A stretch of 64,000 bases of DNA from the NCBI GenBank assembly GCA_002363385.1, contig DEVL01000003.1, forward strand, positions 881,692-945,691, in the 5' to 3' direction. Under the pieces are notes generated by a model. The model was not told the DNA's origin. It did no database searches and saw only the letters and a list, made by a program, of their open reading frames with translations. A program made the translations under genes and the position numbers. Shown here piece after piece: positions 41,101 to 48,378 of the stretch. Origin of the DNA: Stenotrophomonas maltophilia. GTDB taxonomy: Bacteria > Pseudomonadota > Gammaproteobacteria > Xanthomonadales > Xanthomonadaceae. Position 1 is the stretch's first letter, and each line of letters starts with the position of its first letter.

Positions 41101-41743
41101 AGGCCAGGCACAGGTGCCGCTGCTGCTCGTCCGCGCGGGCGACCTGCGGGTAGCCGTGGCGATCGACCAGGTGCTGGGCAACCGCGAAATCGTGGTCAAG
41201 CCGGTGGGCCTGCAGATCGCCTCGGTGCCGGGTATCTATGGTGCGACGATCACCGGCGATGGCCGCGTGGTGGTCATCCTCGACGTCGCCCCGCTGGTAC
41301 GCCGTTACATCGCCAATCCGCACAAGCCGATTGCCGCGACCACCCAGGTCAGCGACCGTGATGCACCGCTGGTGATGGTGGTCGACGACTCGCTGACCAT
41401 GCGCAAGGTCACCGGCCGCATCCTGGAGCGCCACAACTTCGAGGTGACCGTTGCGCGCGATGGCATCGAAGCCCTGGAGCGCCTGGAAGAACGCGTGCCC
41501 GATCTGATGCTGCTGGATATCGAAATGCCACGCATGGACGGCTATGAGCTGGCCAGCGTGATGCGCGCGGACCCACGCTACCAAGGGGTGCCGATCGTGA
41601 TGATCACCTCGCGCAGCGGCGACAAGCATCGCCAACGTGCCTTCGAAATCGGTGTCCAGCGCTACCTGGGCAAGCCGTACCAGGAGCTGGATCTGATGCG
41701 CAACGTTTACGACCTGCTGGGGATCGCCCGTGTCCGCGAGTGA
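35186..41743 (+). CDS. chpA: hybrid chemotaxis kinase ChpA/PilL
   Basis: A 2185-residue multi-domain kinase, the core of the Pil-Chp system. The N-terminal 430 residues hold degenerate Hpt-like helical units (one with LHQVQGTLRM, Gln for His). A long acidic, disordered linker follows, then Hpt modules with HTLKG at H790, HTMNG at H954 and HTLKG at H1452, separated by more acidic linker. The kinase dimerisation region is at about 1590-1650, and the ATP-binding N-box is at H1774. A CheW domain lies near 1910-2050 and a CheY receiver near 2066-2180, with phosphoacceptor D2111 in LLLDIEMPRMDGY. ATG 35186 follows GGGAGA; it overlaps chpB by 14 bases. Confidence 0.93.
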   Translation: MSTLRDAMSHAALGWVKPELDETLRQVRNEVEYYVDDPADGSRMRFCAGYLHQVQGTLRMVELYAPAMVAEELEQLANAIGAGEVPDRDEACATLMRGSVLLPDYLERLQNGHRDIPIVLLPLLNDIRSARAAPGINESVLFAFAPDSASATEAELDHARGSLSGRNRELLDTVGNAVKEELLRIKDALDLHLRTGGEPVQLQTQVNELGAVADTLGMMGLGVARGVVVQQRDALRDVVEGVQQIDETLLLDIAGALLYVDASLDDQVAHLGAGGSGEDDPSAAENRRTVEVLAHEAIANFAAAREHFVAFIETNWNHQQLQEVPRLLGEVAGALRMLDLTVPADYLQGVRQYISVELLGKQRVPSGRQLDTLADAMASLEYYLEALREGRAGRDEILDITRSSLETLRYWPLPDANQPSADTGPGALPVAPEHIALTPWDAPAAEPIALGVTAGIPRPANLPPPLPDFTFDPPPQPATTPVAPPAALVFDASTAPVAADAPQWTLAGNNDVDELPTFAHFDPIIAEAPAGAGWGVPPVVSTPVADAAGTEFDATPSERTDDTDPAFLEMPAFVADGTGFDPVAAEHEALQLSDEPIEFTFDERLDNADDVLSLQIDDADSVAADAEPVAGTAAESASESAHDDADAHAPPTFLQDIPVASADESDDVLAAPVPTSGVQDAVIRKIELDDESVRFLAELDAAAAQFRTEGVDPVAAPITGLTTEVAAMTTDETSIEAGFEDDGENIDQDIREVFIEEFDEELVNLGNLLPAWRIAPDNMDRLRPIRRVFHTLKGSGRLVGARTLGEFSWKIEGMLNRVLDGSRPASPAVVALIGQAYDVLPQLNAALRDGSRVTADLQAMQAIADRVAAGEETFHVPLQRPAVAPVATLPDPVAVDTTPAPAPVVESTPANIDSVLREILEAEVEVHQATLQAWLDSAAEVPQPVTDGLLRAVHTMNGAFAMTDVPEITAVTGAAESYIKRSLAADALPSDAGLQALVETCAAITTTMEALQDEAPRVPVQQALAARLIALADTLPEARWPALVDDEQDLEEEASALDVTDADHLAEWEADAADEGSDTDEAIVVEDAAVIDEPIVVEAAIADHAPAYVEAPALASIDDAADADAQQALIEADGLTLLDTGDTADVETTADDALVAAELTGTDDLSAYFDAELPTSPVISEVHATPDTTAEATDLDSVPAGLDAVELTSADDLSRYFDRPAPSGLAADPAPSASDAGTVPADAVAVAVEETVEEAANDVANDGWRETDETDETDDNAQALDDVLPPPPAFGEVVDAQQAIDDGLTVLDAPDAEAAEDLGVLGLDAAAEAPVERDAFAEAFETALADSTDADADTIDEDTTAPARFFELEESPAPAHVVPQPASTVFAAAASDDDVELDAGDALDFTQLDQELVDIFVEEGKDLLDHCDGLISELRAAPQDRDVIAGLQRDLHTLKGGARMAGINPIGDLGHGIESLLEAVAANRTDIERSDVHLLERGFDRLHQLLTRTGQHRTVAMPDDLIAAFERRTQGRAEPEQIAPAEPALAVGDAKVEAAIAALVAAPLSAPVPLETASEDDGLPRPQQEQVRVRADLLDRLVNHAGEVAIYRSRLEQQLGAFRGAMGELDRTNARLRDQLRRLDLETEAQIVARYQREQDQADHKFDPLELDRFSTLQQLSRALNESAADLGGLQGVLDDLSRQYDVLLQQQSRVSSELQDGLMRARMVPFDGLVPRLRRVVRQAGQDTGKQVHVTLEGTHGELDRNVLDRMVAPLEHMLRNSVAHGLETPEQRRAAGKPEEGEIAIRLRREGSEIVLEVADDGAGLDREAIRRRAEQRGLIAADAVLGDAELDAMIFSPGFSTADQVSQLAGRGVGMDVVHNEVRQLGGSVDIHSVRGQGVTFTLRLPQTLAVTQAVFVQIGETTFAVPVASVSGIGRISRERFETANGGYHYGGEEFALHDLGTLIGQAQARAEGQAQVPLLLVRAGDLRVAVAIDQVLGNREIVVKPVGLQIASVPGIYGATITGDGRVVVILDVAPLVRRYIANPHKPIAATTQVSDRDAPLVMVVDDSLTMRKVTGRILERHNFEVTVARDGIEALERLEERVPDLMLLDIEMPRMDGYELASVMRADPRYQGVPIVMITSRSGDKHRQRAFEIGVQRYLGKPYQELDLMRNVYDLLGIARVRE

Positions 41744-43052
41744 CGGCCACGCCCTGTTGACGATCGCATTGCTGGCCCGCCCCGGTGCGGCCCGCGAGCG
41801 CCTGCGCGAGGCGCTGGATCATGCCGGCGCGCGCGTGGTCTTCGAAGACGATCCCTCGACGCTGGAGCTGCAGGCGCTGCGCGATGCTGATCCCGGTGCC
41901 GTGCTGATTGCACTGGAGCCGGCCATCGAGGACGCGCTGGAGCGGCTGGACCCGGTGCTGGCCTCGCCTTCGCTGACCCTGATCTTCGACGAAGCCGAGC
42001 TGGCTGCGCGTCGGGATGGTTGGGAAGCACAGCGCTGGGCACGCCACCTGGTGGCCAAGCTGCACGGCCATCAGGATGTGTTGCCGCCGGGATCGGAGCA
42101 GGATCAGCAGTTGCAGCCCGAGCCGGGGCTGCCGACCACGCCGGCCGAGCTGCATGCGGACGCGCCGCTGGAGTTCCACCTGCGCGAAGCCGCCGATGCG
42201 GCACCCGAGGTCCCGTCCGACGGCCTGTACCTGGCACCGCAGGACCTGAGCGAGCCAGTCTCGCTGGAGGAGGCGCTGGCTGCGTTGCAGCCTGCCCAGG
42301 ACGAACCGGACCCACCTGCGATGCCCGCTGCGGCACCGCCCGCCGACGTCGCCCCGGCAGTCGCGCCGATCACCGCGATCGGGGATCACAGCCGCTGGTC
42401 GCTGGTGGAGGAGCACGTCGTAACGTCGCCCGCTGCATCCACGGCCGAGTCCGTGCAGGAGCGCTTCGATATCGACCGGCTGTCGCTGGTCGAGCTTGAG
42501 CCCGATACGGGCATCGAGGGCGGCTGCCGCGGTGCCGTGCTGGTCCTGGCCGGTATCGGTGGGCCGGACGCGCTGCGTCGTCTGCTCGCTGCGCTGCCTG
42601 AAGCCCTGAGCACGGCGATCCTGGTGCACATGCGCCTGGATGGCGGTCGCTACGGCAATCTGGTCAAGCAGATGGCGCGCGTGTCTGCGTTGCCGGTGGT
42701 GCTCGCCGAGGTGGCACAGCCGGTGGACGCCGGACAGGTCTACATCCTGCCGGACGACGTCGGCGTCGTCGCCAGCCAGGGTGGCCTGCAGTTCATGGCC
42801 GACACCGCCGGGATCCAGATCGATGCCTTGCCGGCGGCCCACAGTGGCGTGGTGCTGCTCAGTGGCGCGGACGCCGCCCAACTGGATGCCGTGCTTGCGC
42901 TGGCGGCTGCGGGGGCCTGGGTTGCCGGTCAGGTGGGCGAAGGCTGCTATGACCCGACGGCGGCCAGTGCCGTGGTGGTCGCGGGGCAGGACGCCGGTGA
43001 ACCGCCGCAGCTTGCCGCCACCATCGCCGAACGCTGGGGCGTGGACGCGTAA
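41730..43052 (+). CDS. chpB: CheB-like protein ChpB, probably inactive
   Basis: A 440-residue protein in the position of the CheB methylesterase ChpB. Residues 1-110 resemble a receiver, but the strand that should end in Asp reads AVLIALEPA, so there is no phosphoacceptor. After a Pro/Ala-rich linker, residues about 268-430 look like a CheB catalytic domain: VLVLAGIGGPDAL aligns with the nucleophile motif GASTGG, putting Gly where the catalytic Ser should be. LVHMRLDGG keeps the His. The start is GTG 41730, overlapping chpA by 14 bases. The family call comes from position and partial likeness; loss of activity is inferred from the missing residues. Confidence 0.7.
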   Translation: MSASDGHALLTIALLARPGAARERLREALDHAGARVVFEDDPSTLELQALRDADPGAVLIALEPAIEDALERLDPVLASPSLTLIFDEAELAARRDGWEAQRWARHLVAKLHGHQDVLPPGSEQDQQLQPEPGLPTTPAELHADAPLEFHLREAADAAPEVPSDGLYLAPQDLSEPVSLEEALAALQPAQDEPDPPAMPAAAPPADVAPAVAPITAIGDHSRWSLVEEHVVTSPAASTAESVQERFDIDRLSLVELEPDTGIEGGCRGAVLVLAGIGGPDALRRLLAALPEALSTAILVHMRLDGGRYGNLVKQMARVSALPVVLAEVAQPVDAGQVYILPDDVGVVASQGGLQFMADTAGIQIDALPAAHSGVVLLSGADAAQLDAVLALAAAGAWVAGQVGEGCYDPTAASAVVVAGQDAGEPPQLAATIAERWGVDA

Positions 43053-43081
43053 GCGCGTCACGCTCCTTTAAAGGAAGACCC

Positions 43082-43555
43082 ATGAGCTACGCCAGCAACG
43101 ACGAAATCCGCGGTGTTCTGATCCAGGCCGGGCACGAACGCGTGCTGCTGCCCAACGCCACCGTCGCCGAGATGATGTCCAAGGTGCCGGTCGAGACGGT
43201 ACCCGACGCACCGGCCTGGCTGGTCGGTCAGATCGCCTGGCACGGCTGGGACGTGCCGCTGCTGTCGTTCGCCCGGTTGTCCGGGCAGGGCGACGAACCG
43301 GTCGTGACCAACAACAAGGTGGTGGTGCTCAAGGCGCTGGGCGGCAACGCCCGCCGCCCGTACTTCGCGCTGCTGACCCAGACGTTCCCGCAGCTGATCG
43401 CCGTGCCGCGCGACGGTCTGCTGGCCGATGCCTCCGAGGAAACCCTGCCACAGGGCGTGCACATGCGTGTACTGCTGGGCGAGCAGAGCGCGCTGCTGCC
43501 GGACCTGGATGCACTGGAAGCAGCGCTGGACGAATCCTTCCCCGTGGCGGGGTGA
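43082..43555 (+). CDS. chpC: CheW-like adaptor ChpC
   Basis: A 157-residue CheW-domain protein. VRGVLIQAG-like opening (here IRGVLIQAGHERVLLPNATV) and the conserved glycine-bearing core AWLVGQIAWHGWDVPLLSF match CheW proteins. In Pseudomonas ChpC links a second receptor pathway to ChpA. It has AAGGAAG before its ATG and is the last gene of the pil-chp operon; the hairpin at 43564 follows 8 bases after its stop. Confidence 0.88.
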   Translation: MSYASNDEIRGVLIQAGHERVLLPNATVAEMMSKVPVETVPDAPAWLVGQIAWHGWDVPLLSFARLSGQGDEPVVTNNKVVVLKALGGNARRPYFALLTQTFPQLIAVPRDGLLADASEETLPQGVHMRVLLGEQSALLPDLDALEAALDESFPVAG

Positions 43556-43563
43556 AAAAAATA

Positions 43564-43606
43564 GGGACGGAGGTAGTTAATCGTGCCGATTAACTCCCTC
43601 CGTCCC
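43564..43606. terminator. long hairpin between chpC and rsmE, likely a dispersed repeat
   Basis: A 19-bp inverted repeat (GGGACGGAGG...GTTAATC with its complement, one mismatch) with a 5-nt loop. It sits between the convergent chpC and rsmE, and A-runs flank it on the left and T-rich sequence on the right. It should stop transcription from both sides. The GGGACGGAGG...CCTCCGTCCC arms are of the type found as repeated intergenic elements in Xanthomonadaceae. Confidence 0.65.
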
Positions 43607-43616
43607 CGTTTCTGCT

Positions 43617-44351
43617 TCATCCCAGATCGCCCAGCCGCGCCTGCACGGCAGCGATCGCCGCCAGGCCGGCCGTCTCGGTGCGGAGCACGCGCGGCCCCAG
43701 CTGCAAGCCTTGGAAGCCTGCTGCGGCCAAGGCCTGACGGTCGCGCGGCGACCAGCCGCCTTCCGGGCCGATCGCAATCACGACGCCGCCCGGTGCGGCG
43801 GACAGGGTGGACAAGCGGTGCTCGCCCTGCGGATCCAGGGTCAACTTCAATGCTTCGGCCGGCACGGCGTTGGCGGCGACCTGCAGCGATTGTGGTGCGG
43901 CCACGCTGGGGACGCAGGCGCGGCCGGATTGGCCACATGCCGAGACCACCACGCTGTGCCAGTGCGCCAGGCGCTTCTCGGCACGGGCCGCATCCAGCTT
44001 CACTTCCGTGCGCTCGGCGTTGACCGGCACGAAAGCCTGCACCCCCAGCTCAGTGGCCTTCTGCAGGATCAGGTCCATCTTCTCGCCACGGGCAATGCCC
44101 TGCAGCAGCGTGATGTGCAAGGGCGACTCGTTGCCCAGCGCGGTGGCGCTCTCGATCCGTACCTGCGCATCGCGCTTGCCGACCGTCACCAGGGTGGCGC
44201 TGTAATCGTGGCCATCGCCATTGAACAGCACGCAGCCATCGCCCTCGCGCAGGCGCATCACGCGGACCAGATGATTGGCCGCATCCTCGGGCAGCGCCAG
44301 GGTCTGGCCGACCGCCAGCGGTTGATCGACATGGCTTCGGGTCACGCGCAT
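43617..44351 (-). CDS. rsmE: 16S rRNA (uracil1498-N3)-methyltransferase
   Basis: A 244-residue SPOUT-class RNA methyltransferase. The N-terminal PUA-like part has HLVRVMRLREGDG, and the C-terminal trefoil knot has VVIAIGPEGGWS and LGPRVLRTETA, which bind S-adenosylmethionine. It methylates U1498 in the decoding region of 16S rRNA. Its start overlaps the bioA stop by 10 bases, so it is probably translated from the bioA transcript. Confidence 0.95.
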   Translation of the reverse strand: MRVTRSHVDQPLAVGQTLALPEDAANHLVRVMRLREGDGCVLFNGDGHDYSATLVTVGKRDAQVRIESATALGNESPLHITLLQGIARGEKMDLILQKATELGVQAFVPVNAERTEVKLDAARAEKRLAHWHSVVVSACGQSGRACVPSVAAPQSLQVAANAVPAEALKLTLDPQGEHRLSTLSAAPGGVVIAIGPEGGWSPRDRQALAAAGFQGLQLGPRVLRTETAGLAAIAAVQARLGDLG

Positions 44352-45733
44352 GCGACGGCCTCGTCGATGGCGGCCAGGGTGGTCAACGCAAGCAGATCCA
44401 AGTGTTCATCCTCCACGCAGTACGGCGGCATCCAATACAGCACATTGCCCAGCGGGCGCAGCACCACGCCGCGTTTGAGCGCGGCTTTATAGGCGTGCAA
44501 CCCGATCCGGGCCTCGGCCGGGAACGGCGTGCGCTTGTCGCCGTTGCGGGTCAGTTCGAAGGCCACCACCATCCCGGCCTGGCGCACATCGGCGACATGC
44601 GCGTGGTCGGCGAACGGCGCGGCCAGGGTGCGCATCACCTCGGCGGTACTGCGGTTGCGCGCGATCACGTCTTCACTGGCGAAGATGTCCAGGGTCGCCA
44701 GCGCGGCGGCGCAGGCCAGCGGGTTGCCGGTGTAACTGTGCGAATGCAGGAAGGCGCGCTCGCGCGAATCATCCAGGAAGGCGTCGTACAGCGCCTGCGT
44801 GGCCAGCACCGCCGACAGCGGCAGGAATCCACCGGTCAGGCCCTTGGACAGGCACAGCAGGTCCGGCATCACCCCGGCCTGTTCGCAGGCGAACATCGTG
44901 CCGGTGCGGCCGAAGCCGGTCGCGATCTCATCGGCGATCAGGAACGCGCCGTTGGCATCGCACAGCTCACGTGCACGCTGCAGATAGACCGGGTCGTACA
45001 TGCGCATGCCACCGGCACATTGCAGGCGCGGCTCGAGAATCACCGCGCAGATCTCCCCCGGGTGCTGGTCAAACAGCGTGGCCAGCGCATCGGCGGCCTG
45101 GTGCGCGCGCTGCGCGGCACTCTGGCCCGGCTCGGCCAGGTAGGCATCGGGCGAGGGGGCGAACAGCGCCTCGGTCAGCAGCGGGGCATACACCCGCCGA
45201 TACAACGGAATATCGCCGACCGACAGCGCCCCCAGGGTTTCGCCGTGATAGCCGTTCTCCAGCGCGACGAACCGGGTGCGGTGGTTCTCGCCCCGATTGC
45301 GGAAATAGTGGAACGCCATCTTCAGCGCCACTTCCACCCCGGCCGAGCCGTTGTCGGCATAGAACACCTTGGCCAGCGGGGCGCGCCCGGCCTGGCGTGG
45401 GGCGATCGCCAGCAGGCGCTCAGCCAGCCGTACCGCCGGCTCATGACTGAAGCCGGCCAGCATCACTTGTTCCAGCTGGGTGGCCTGCTGGGCAATGGCC
45501 GCACCGATGCGCGGTTGCGCATGGCCGAACAGATTGGTCCACCAACTGCTCACCGCGTCCAGATAGCGATGGCCGTCATGGTCGATCAACCACGGGCCTT
45601 CGCCACGGGCGATCGGTAGCAGGGGCAGGGTGTCCGGGTGCTCGCGCATCTGTGTGCACGGGTGCCACAGCACGGCCAGATCGCGTTGCCGCCACTGATC
45701 GGCCAGCGTGAGGGGGGCTGGGTCTGCTAGCAT
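44342..45733 (-). CDS. bioA: adenosylmethionine-8-amino-7-oxononanoate aminotransferase
   Basis: A 463-residue class III PLP aminotransferase for biotin synthesis. It makes 7,8-diaminopelargonate from KAPA using S-adenosylmethionine as amino donor. Family features visible are HPCTQM near residues 24-29, VSSWWTNLFGHAQPRI, the PLP Asp motif FLIADEIATGFGRTG, and the Lys motif LSKGLTGGFLPL. BioA rather than BioK is supported by the WWTNLFG substrate motif. No other bio genes lie in the window. It starts 51 bases from nudE, divergently. Confidence 0.95.
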   Translation of the reverse strand: MLADPAPLTLADQWRQRDLAVLWHPCTQMREHPDTLPLLPIARGEGPWLIDHDGHRYLDAVSSWWTNLFGHAQPRIGAAIAQQATQLEQVMLAGFSHEPAVRLAERLLAIAPRQAGRAPLAKVFYADNGSAGVEVALKMAFHYFRNRGENHRTRFVALENGYHGETLGALSVGDIPLYRRVYAPLLTEALFAPSPDAYLAEPGQSAAQRAHQAADALATLFDQHPGEICAVILEPRLQCAGGMRMYDPVYLQRARELCDANGAFLIADEIATGFGRTGTMFACEQAGVMPDLLCLSKGLTGGFLPLSAVLATQALYDAFLDDSRERAFLHSHSYTGNPLACAAALATLDIFASEDVIARNRSTAEVMRTLAAPFADHAHVADVRQAGMVVAFELTRNGDKRTPFPAEARIGLHAYKAALKRGVVLRPLGNVLYWMPPYCVEDEHLDLLALTTLAAIDEAVACA

Positions 45734-45783
45734 TTCGGGCTCATGAACACGTTTTCACCAGTACCCATTCTAGAGATGCTCGC

Positions 45784-46332
45784 ATGAGCCGTCGCCTGCC
45801 CATCATCCACCAGATCACGGACGAGGAAAGCGGGCCGTTCCAGCGCCAGCACCTGGATCTGGAGTTCTCCAATGGCGAACGCCGCCGCTTCGAACGGCTG
45901 GTGACCCGTGGCCATGGGGCCGTGGTGGTAGTGCCGATGCTCGATGAAGAGACCGTGCTGCTGGTACGTGAGTACGCCGCCGGCATGCACCGCTACGAGC
46001 TGGGCCTGGTGAAGGGCCGCATCGATGCCGGGGAAACCCCCGAACAGGCGGCCGACCGCGAATTGAAGGAAGAGGCCGGTTACGGTGCGCGCCGGGTCGA
46101 CGTGCTGCGCGCGATGACCCTGGCCCCCACCTATATGAGTCATCAGTCCTGGCTGGTGGTCGCGCGCGATCTGTACCCCGAGCGCCTGGTCGGTGATGAG
46201 CCGGAGGAACTGGAGGTCGTGCCGTGGAAGCTGGCCGATCTGGACCAGTTGATGCTGCGCGAGGATTTCTCCGAAGGCCGATCGCTGGCGGCGCTGTTCA
46301 TTGCCCGCGAGTGGCTGGGACGGAAGGGATGA
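45784..46332 (+). CDS. nudE: ADP compounds hydrolase NudE
   Basis: A 182-residue Nudix hydrolase. The Nudix box is GRIDAGETPEQAADRELKEE continuing AGYG, with all catalytic Glu residues present. NudE cleaves ADP-ribose, NADH and Ap3A-type compounds. It is the first of four coupled genes: its TGA overlaps the cysQ ATG (ATGA at 46329-46332). Housekeeping removal of toxic nucleotides unites this operon. Confidence 0.9.
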   Translation: MSRRLPIIHQITDEESGPFQRQHLDLEFSNGERRRFERLVTRGHGAVVVVPMLDEETVLLVREYAAGMHRYELGLVKGRIDAGETPEQAADRELKEEAGYGARRVDVLRAMTLAPTYMSHQSWLVVARDLYPERLVGDEPEELEVVPWKLADLDQLMLREDFSEGRSLAALFIAREWLGRKG

Positions 46333-47132
46333 TCAAACTCACGACGGATCTGCGCGAAACCGTCATCGCCATCGCCCAGGACGCGGCCGCCGCCATCATG
46401 GCGGTGTATGCCACGCCGTTCGATGTGGAAATCAAATCCGATCGCAGCCCGGTCACGGCCGCCGACCTCGGCGCCAATCAGGTGATCGAGCGTGGCCTGG
46501 CGCAGCTCACCCCCGAGCTGCCCATCCTCTCGGAGGAATCGGCGCAGGTGCCGTGGGAGATCCGCCAGCACTGGGGCGCCTACTGGCTGGTCGATCCGCT
46601 GGATGGCACCCGCGAATTCGTGAAACGCAACGACGAGTTCAGCGTCAACATCGCGCTGATCTACCAGGGCGCGCCCGCGTTCGGCGTGGTGCTGGCCCCG
46701 GCCACCGGCCAGGTCTGGCATGCGATGCGCGGCGAGCTGGCCTACCGCCGCGACGGCATGCGTGATTCGGTACTGCGCACCCGCACGCCGGCCACGGCAC
46801 CGTTGCGGGTGGCCGCCAGCCGCTCGCATCGCAGCGATCAGACACAGGCATTGCTGGACCGGATGGGCGATATCGAGGTGCTCGCACAGGGTTCCTCGCT
46901 CAAATTCTGCCGCTTGGCCGAAGGCACGCTGGACGTGTACCCGCGGCTGGGCCCGACCTCCGAATGGGACACCGCCGCGGGGCAGTGCGTGCTGCATGCT
47001 GCCGGCGGCGCGGTGCTGTCGGCCGAGACCGGCAAACCGTTCCGTTACAACCGCCGCGAAAGCCTCTTGAACGGCGACTTCATTGCGCTGGGCGATACCC
47101 GCCTGCCGTGGCGCGAGTGGTTGCCTGCCTGA
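46329..47132 (+). CDS. cysQ: 3'(2'),5'-bisphosphate nucleotidase CysQ
   Basis: A 267-residue inositol-monophosphatase-fold enzyme that removes the 3' phosphate of PAP (3'-phosphoadenosine 5'-phosphate) made in sulfate assimilation. Metal-binding motifs LSEESAQ, VDPLDGTREFV and SEWDTAAGQ are intact. The ATG at 46329 overlaps the nudE stop, and the frame upstream of it is nudE shadow. nudE-cysQ pairing is conserved in gammaproteobacteria. Confidence 0.93.
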   Translation: MIKLTTDLRETVIAIAQDAAAAIMAVYATPFDVEIKSDRSPVTAADLGANQVIERGLAQLTPELPILSEESAQVPWEIRQHWGAYWLVDPLDGTREFVKRNDEFSVNIALIYQGAPAFGVVLAPATGQVWHAMRGELAYRRDGMRDSVLRTRTPATAPLRVAASRSHRSDQTQALLDRMGDIEVLAQGSSLKFCRLAEGTLDVYPRLGPTSEWDTAAGQCVLHAAGGAVLSAETGKPFRYNRRESLLNGDFIALGDTRLPWREWLPA

Positions 47133-47148
47133 CCTGACTGGAGCAACG

Positions 47149-47961
47149 ATGCCTGCCACCCCCGAACTGGACCGCCTGCTGGGCATCATGGCGCGCCTGC
47201 GCGACCCGTTGCGGGGCTGCCCCTGGGACCTGCAGCAGGACTTCGCCAGCATCGCCCCGTACACCATCGAGGAAGCCTACGAGGTCGCCGACGCGATCGA
47301 CCGCGGCGACCTGGACGACCTCAAGGATGAACTCGGCGATCTGCTGCTGCAGGTGGTGTTCCACGCGCAGATGGCACAGGAGCAGGGCGCCTTTGCGTTC
47401 GCCGATGTCGCCCGCGCGATCAGCGACAAGATGGAGCGTCGCCACCCGCACGTGTTCGCCCAGGTCCAGGTCGAGGGGGCCGAGGACGTCAACAGCAACT
47501 GGGAGGCGATCAAACGCGCCGAACGCGCCGCCAAAGGGCACACCGATACCTCGGCGCTGGCCGGCATCTCGCGCGGCCTGCCGGAGTGGCAGCGGGCGGT
47601 GAAGCTGCAGGCCCGCGCGGCACGGGTCGGTTTCGACTGGCCGGGCCCTGCGCCGGTGATGGACAAGGTGCGCGAAGAACTGGACGAAGTCGCCGCGGAA
47701 TTCGCGCGTGGTCCTGTCGAGGAAAATCAGGCGCGCCTGCAGGAAGAACTCGGCGATCTGCTGTTCGTCTGCGCCAATCTGGCCCGGCACGCCAAGGTCG
47801 ACGTCGGTGCCGCCCTGCGGCTGGCCAACCAGAAATTCGAACGTCGCTTCCGGGCGATGGAAGCCCAGGCGGAGGCGGCAGGGCAATCGATGGGTGCCCT
47901 CGATCTGGACGCGCAGGAAGCGCTCTGGCAGCAGGCCAAGGACGCCGAGCGCACGGGATGA
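47149..47961 (+). CDS. mazG: nucleoside triphosphate pyrophosphohydrolase MazG
   Basis: A 270-residue protein with two MazG domains. The first has CPWDLQQ, then EEAYEVADAI and KDELGDLLLQVVFHA, and the second REELDEVAAEF with EELGDLLFVCANLAR. The EExxE/ExxD clusters bind Mg. It hydrolyses NTPs and dNTPs to monophosphates and limits ppGpp in E. coli. The start ATG 47149 has GGAG upstream; it overlaps the following ynfA by ATGA. Confidence 0.95.
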   Translation: MPATPELDRLLGIMARLRDPLRGCPWDLQQDFASIAPYTIEEAYEVADAIDRGDLDDLKDELGDLLLQVVFHAQMAQEQGAFAFADVARAISDKMERRHPHVFAQVQVEGAEDVNSNWEAIKRAERAAKGHTDTSALAGISRGLPEWQRAVKLQARAARVGFDWPGPAPVMDKVREELDEVAAEFARGPVEENQARLQEELGDLLFVCANLARHAKVDVGAALRLANQKFERRFRAMEAQAEAAGQSMGALDLDAQEALWQQAKDAERTG

Positions 47962-48281
47962 ACACCCTGCTGCTGTTCGTCCTCACCGCCGTAGCCGAGA
48001 TCGTCGGCTGCTACCTGCCGTGGCTGTGGCTGCGCAAGGACGGCAGTGCGTGGCTGCTGCTGCCGGCGGCCGCCAGCCTGGCGCTGTTCGCCTGGCTGCT
48101 GACCCTGCACCCGACCGCCAGCGGGCGCGTCTACGCCGCCTACGGCGGGGTCTATATCGGTACCGCACTGATGTGGTTGTGGCTGGTGGATGGCATCCGC
48201 CCCAGCCGCTGGGACCTGCTCGGCGTCGGCCTGTGCCTGGCCGGGATGATGGTGATCATGTTCGCCCCGCGCACCGCCTGA
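47958..48281 (+). CDS. ynfA: YnfA/UPF0060 family membrane protein
   Basis: A 107-residue membrane protein with four helices, starting MNTLLLFVLTAVAEIVGCYL and keeping SGRVYAAYGGVYIG. This matches the UPF0060/YnfA family, related to small multidrug transporters (SMR fold). The substrate is not established. Its ATG overlaps the mazG stop (ATGA). It completes the nudE-cysQ-mazG-ynfA unit. Confidence 0.9.
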   Translation: MNTLLLFVLTAVAEIVGCYLPWLWLRKDGSAWLLLPAAASLALFAWLLTLHPTASGRVYAAYGGVYIGTALMWLWLVDGIRPSRWDLLGVGLCLAGMMVIMFAPRTA

Positions 48282-48378
48282 TCCCCGCCTGACGGTCATC
48301 CAGGCCACTCACCGACGCCGGTGTGAAGGCGGCGTGGCTATACTCGGCGCTACGAATCCGGGGAAAGGGAGTGACCTG

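Noticed and set aside
35075..41635. 2186-codon open frame antisense to chpA
   Set aside because: It is the mirror of chpA in high-GC DNA; its product is full of His/Arg/Gln low-complexity and has no domains, while the sense strand has intact kinase motifs.
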